Source: Thiolapillus brandeum
GTDB taxonomy: Bacteria > Pseudomonadota > Gammaproteobacteria > Chromatiales > Chromatiaceae
Assembly: GCA_011051425.1 (NCBI GenBank)
Contig: DRLF01000206.1
Location: forward strand, 1-5,835
Direction of reading: 5' to 3'
Length of the DNA: 5,835 nucleotides
The notes beneath the pieces were generated by a model, which did not search any database, was not told the DNA's origin, and saw only the letters and a program-made list of their open reading frames with translations. Below, in pieces: positions 3,737-5,835 of the stretch (the first letter of the stretch is position 1; the number at the start of each line of letters is the position of its first letter). The translations under genes were made by a program, and so were the position numbers.

Positions 3737-5749
3737 ATGACGCCGGTCAACCCACATTCATCTTCAGCTGCCCGATACCGGTGGCGCGGGTTTTGCCTCA
3801 TTGCCGGTTCACGGGAGCAGGGATACAGCCGGGCGGAAAAACGGGTCGCGGACAGTTCTTTTGTGTGGATAGGCCGGAAGCCGCCTGCCTGGCTGGAAAA
3901 GGCATTGCCCCCTGAAAAGATCGATGGGCTGCTGGGCCAGGAAGTAACCAGCCTCGTTTTTGACGCCCACGACGGATTCGATGCCGATGTCTTCGCTATT
4001 GCCGTGGGACTGGTGACCGGCGGCGGCCAGTTCTTACTGCTTACCCCGCCCCTGGCGCAATGGCAGGCGTCCGGATCGCGGTTTCTGCGGCGTCTGGCCG
4101 GTCTGTTGGAGAAGAGTGCGCCTTACACCTGTCTTTCCGAAGTGCTGCCGGCGGAAGAAGATCATGCCATTGCCACGGCCGAGCAGGTAAAGATCATCGA
4201 AGCGTTGCGTCACGTGGTACACGGTCACCGAAAAAGGCCCCTGGTGGTGGTGGCCGACCGCGGCCGGGGAAAGTCGGCGGCATTTGGCATGGCTGCCGCC
4301 ACGGTGCTGGCAGAAGGCGGCAGAACTGTACTGGTGACTGCCCCCCGCCGCAGGGCAACACTTGCCCTTTTTCGTCATGCTGCACTGGCGCTGCCGGAAG
4401 TACAGGAACACAAGGGACTGCTGGAGCGGGATGATTCCCGTATGCAGTTCGTCGCGCCCGACGAGCTGTTGCGCACGCTGCCTGCCTGCGATCTTCTGCT
4501 GGTGGACGAGGCGGCGGGTATACCCGTGCCCATGCTGGAACAGCTGCTGCTGCACTACAGGCGCATCGCCTTCAGCACCACAGTGCACGGTTATGAAGGC
4601 AGCGGCAGAGGCTTCGACCTGCGTTTTTCCAGCGTGCTGGACAGGCACCGGCCCCAGTGGAAGAAGCTGCTCATGCATGAGCCGGTGCGCTGGGCTGCGG
4701 ATGATCCGCTGGAGAAATTTACCTTTCGGGCCTTGCTGCTGGATGCCGAGCCTGCGGTGATGGCCGGGGATGTGGCTTTCGATGTGGAGCGGATGGTCGT
4801 TGAACAGCTTCACAGGGATGAACTGCTGCAGAACGAGGCTCTGCTGCGGCAGCTGTTCGGCCTGCTCATCAGTGCCCACTACCGCACCACGCCGGCGGAT
4901 CTGCAGCAGCTCATGGATGCACAAAATCTGCATCTGTGGGTGGCATGGCTGGATGAATGCCCGGTGGGCGCCATGCTGGTGGCGGAAGAAGGGCCGTTAC
5001 CCCAGGCGCTGCACGAGCCTGTCATGAATGGAAAACGCCGTCCAGCGGATCATCTTCTGCCTCTGACACTGGCGACCCGGTGCGGCTGTCCCGAAGTGCT
5101 GGATCTGCACTGCGAAAGAGTGGTGCGCATCGCGGTGCATCCGGCGCTGCAGCAGCGGGGAATCGGCAGTCGCCTGTTGCAGGTATTGCGGGACAGTGCG
5201 CCGGATCGCCGCGTGGATCTGCTGGGAAGCAGCTTCGGCGCCACGCCGGAGCTGGTGCGCTTCTGGCGCCGCAACGGGTTTGATCCGGTGCGCCTGGGCT
5301 ACCGCCGTGAGGCCAGCAGCGGCGCCCACTCGGTGCTGGTGCTCCAGGGCCTGTCGCCAGCGGCACAGTCGGTTCAGGCAGCCAGCCGGGAAGGTTTCGA
5401 GGACCGTTTTCCGTTACAGCTGGCCGAGGTGTTTTCCGGTCTTGCTCCTGCGCTGGTCAAGGTGCTGATGCGCGGGGCGGATGGAAGGGTTCCCCGGCTG
5501 TCACAGGCTGACTTGGTATCGCTTGGGGCATTCAGTGACGGAGGGCGCCAGTACCTGGACTGTCTGGGCGCCCTCTACCGTCTGGCGCTGTGTCAACTGG
5601 CCGATGGCGCCGACGGCACGGAAATACTGGTATTCAAGCTGTTGCAGAAACGCAGCTGGCAGGATGTTGCCAGTGCCATGGGGCTGCCGGGAAAAAAAGC
5701 GGTCGAGACGCGCCTGCGGCAGCATGTGGCGCTATTCCTGGCATCTTGA
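3737..5749 (+). CDS. tmcA: tRNA(Met) cytidine acetyltransferase TmcA
   Basis: TmcA uses acetyl-CoA and ATP to make N4-acetylcytidine at the wobble position (C34) of elongator tRNA-Met in the cytoplasm, which guards against misreading of the AUA codon. The 670-residue length matches the E. coli enzyme (about 670). Domain order, numbered from ATG 3737: an N-terminal domain (about 1-150); a RecD-like helicase/ATPase domain with Walker A DRGRGKS (174-180, Lys179), Walker B LLLVDEAAG (D257, E258) and the family signature STTVHGYEGSGRGF (280-293); a GNAT acetyltransferase domain with VVRIAVHP (462-469) and the acetyl-CoA loop QQRGIGSRL (472-480); then FWRRNGF and REASSG (509-529), typical of the family; and a C-terminal tRNA-binding region (about 550-670). 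All key motifs are intact, so the enzyme should be active. It is divergent from the FG-GAP gene and no functional link to neighbours is seen. Confidence 0.97.
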   Translation: MTPVNPHSSSAARYRWRGFCLIAGSREQGYSRAEKRVADSSFVWIGRKPPAWLEKALPPEKIDGLLGQEVTSLVFDAHDGFDADVFAIAVGLVTGGGQFLLLTPPLAQWQASGSRFLRRLAGLLEKSAPYTCLSEVLPAEEDHAIATAEQVKIIEALRHVVHGHRKRPLVVVADRGRGKSAAFGMAAATVLAEGGRTVLVTAPRRRATLALFRHAALALPEVQEHKGLLERDDSRMQFVAPDELLRTLPACDLLLVDEAAGIPVPMLEQLLLHYRRIAFSTTVHGYEGSGRGFDLRFSSVLDRHRPQWKKLLMHEPVRWAADDPLEKFTFRALLLDAEPAVMAGDVAFDVERMVVEQLHRDELLQNEALLRQLFGLLISAHYRTTPADLQQLMDAQNLHLWVAWLDECPVGAMLVAEEGPLPQALHEPVMNGKRRPADHLLPLTLATRCGCPEVLDLHCERVVRIAVHPALQQRGIGSRLLQVLRDSAPDRRVDLLGSSFGATPELVRFWRRNGFDPVRLGYRREASSGAHSVLVLQGLSPAAQSVQAASREGFEDRFPLQLAEVFSGLAPALVKVLMRGADGRVPRLSQADLVSLGAFSDGGRQYLDCLGALYRLALCQLADGADGTEILVFKLLQKRSWQDVASAMGLPGKKAVETRLRQHVALFLAS

Positions 5750-5818
5750 CTTTTCTCAACGCGAAAACATTGCCATTCCGTTGTAATCGGTACTTTACGG
5801 AGTGAGAGAGAAAAGATC

Positions 5819-5835
5819 ATGACAGACAAGCATCC
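5819..5835 (+). CDS. Probable start of a downstream gene (truncated by window end)
   Basis: ATG 5819 opens M-T-D-K-H and runs off the window. A purine-rich stretch (GAGTGAGAGAG, 5800-5810) precedes it and can serve as an SD, with a slightly long spacing. The 69-bp gap after tmcA holds no convincing terminator, so co-transcription with tmcA is possible. Too little is present to name a product. Confidence 0.4.

Noticed and set aside
4034..4933. A 299-codon open frame on the minus strand inside tmcA
   Set aside because: It is antisense to a gene with intact TmcA motifs, is rich in His/Gln/Arg as expected for a shadow of Leu/Ala/Val codons, and shows no family pattern.
5751..5767. TTTTC/GAAAA inverted repeat after tmcA as a terminator
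   Set aside because: Only five mostly A-T pairs and no following T-run; too weak to call.
5770..5798. Promoter before the gene starting at 5819 (TTGCCA at 5770)
   Set aside because: No acceptable -10 box at a 15-18 bp spacing; best matches have only two or three of six bases.

Overview
The window is a GC-rich bacterial chromosome segment. The most diagnostic gene is a full-length tmcA (tRNA-Met cytidine acetyltransferase), whose bacterial form is mainly found in Gammaproteobacteria. Together with two Sec-type or surface proteins built from repeat modules common in environmental gammaproteobacteria, this suggests a free-living, probably aquatic gammaproteobacterium. The genus cannot be read from the sequence. 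No CRISPR array, tRNA, rRNA, insertion sequence or phage gene is visible.

Layout: (1) 2-685, plus strand: the 3' end of a gene for a cysteine-containing surface protein, with a Gly/Asn-rich beta module, an InlB-type B-repeat and a C-terminal beta-stack module. (2) 763-1041, minus strand: a 92-residue helical protein of unknown function, with a possible intrinsic terminator behind it. (3) 1042-1152: a divergent control region with a 20-bp imperfect palindrome, a hairpin, a sigma70-like promoter and a strong Shine-Dalgarno (SD) site. (4) 1153-1738, plus strand: two tiny overlapping reading frames, which may be a single gene broken by frameshifts, followed by a 109-residue coiled-coil protein with one membrane segment. 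(5) 1753-3666, minus strand: a secreted FG-GAP (integrin-alpha-like) beta-propeller of 637 residues that converges on the coiled-coil gene across nested inverted repeats. (6) 3667-3736: a short divergent intergenic region with overlapping dyads. (7) 3737-5749, plus strand: tmcA. (8) 5819 to the window edge: the likely start of another gene.

The genes do not form one obvious pathway. tmcA is a housekeeping tRNA-modification gene and appears unrelated to its neighbours. The two secreted proteins point towards each other and flank a small island (763-1738) of short unknown genes. Their C-termini look alike (a hydrophobic strand, then an F-R-V-x-x-G-G-R motif), which suggests a shared surface or assembly module. 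The small-gene island and its control region are the least explained part. I see no convincing evidence of a complete new system; the most useful leads are the frame-split small genes, the palindromes in the divergent control region and the shared C-terminal module.
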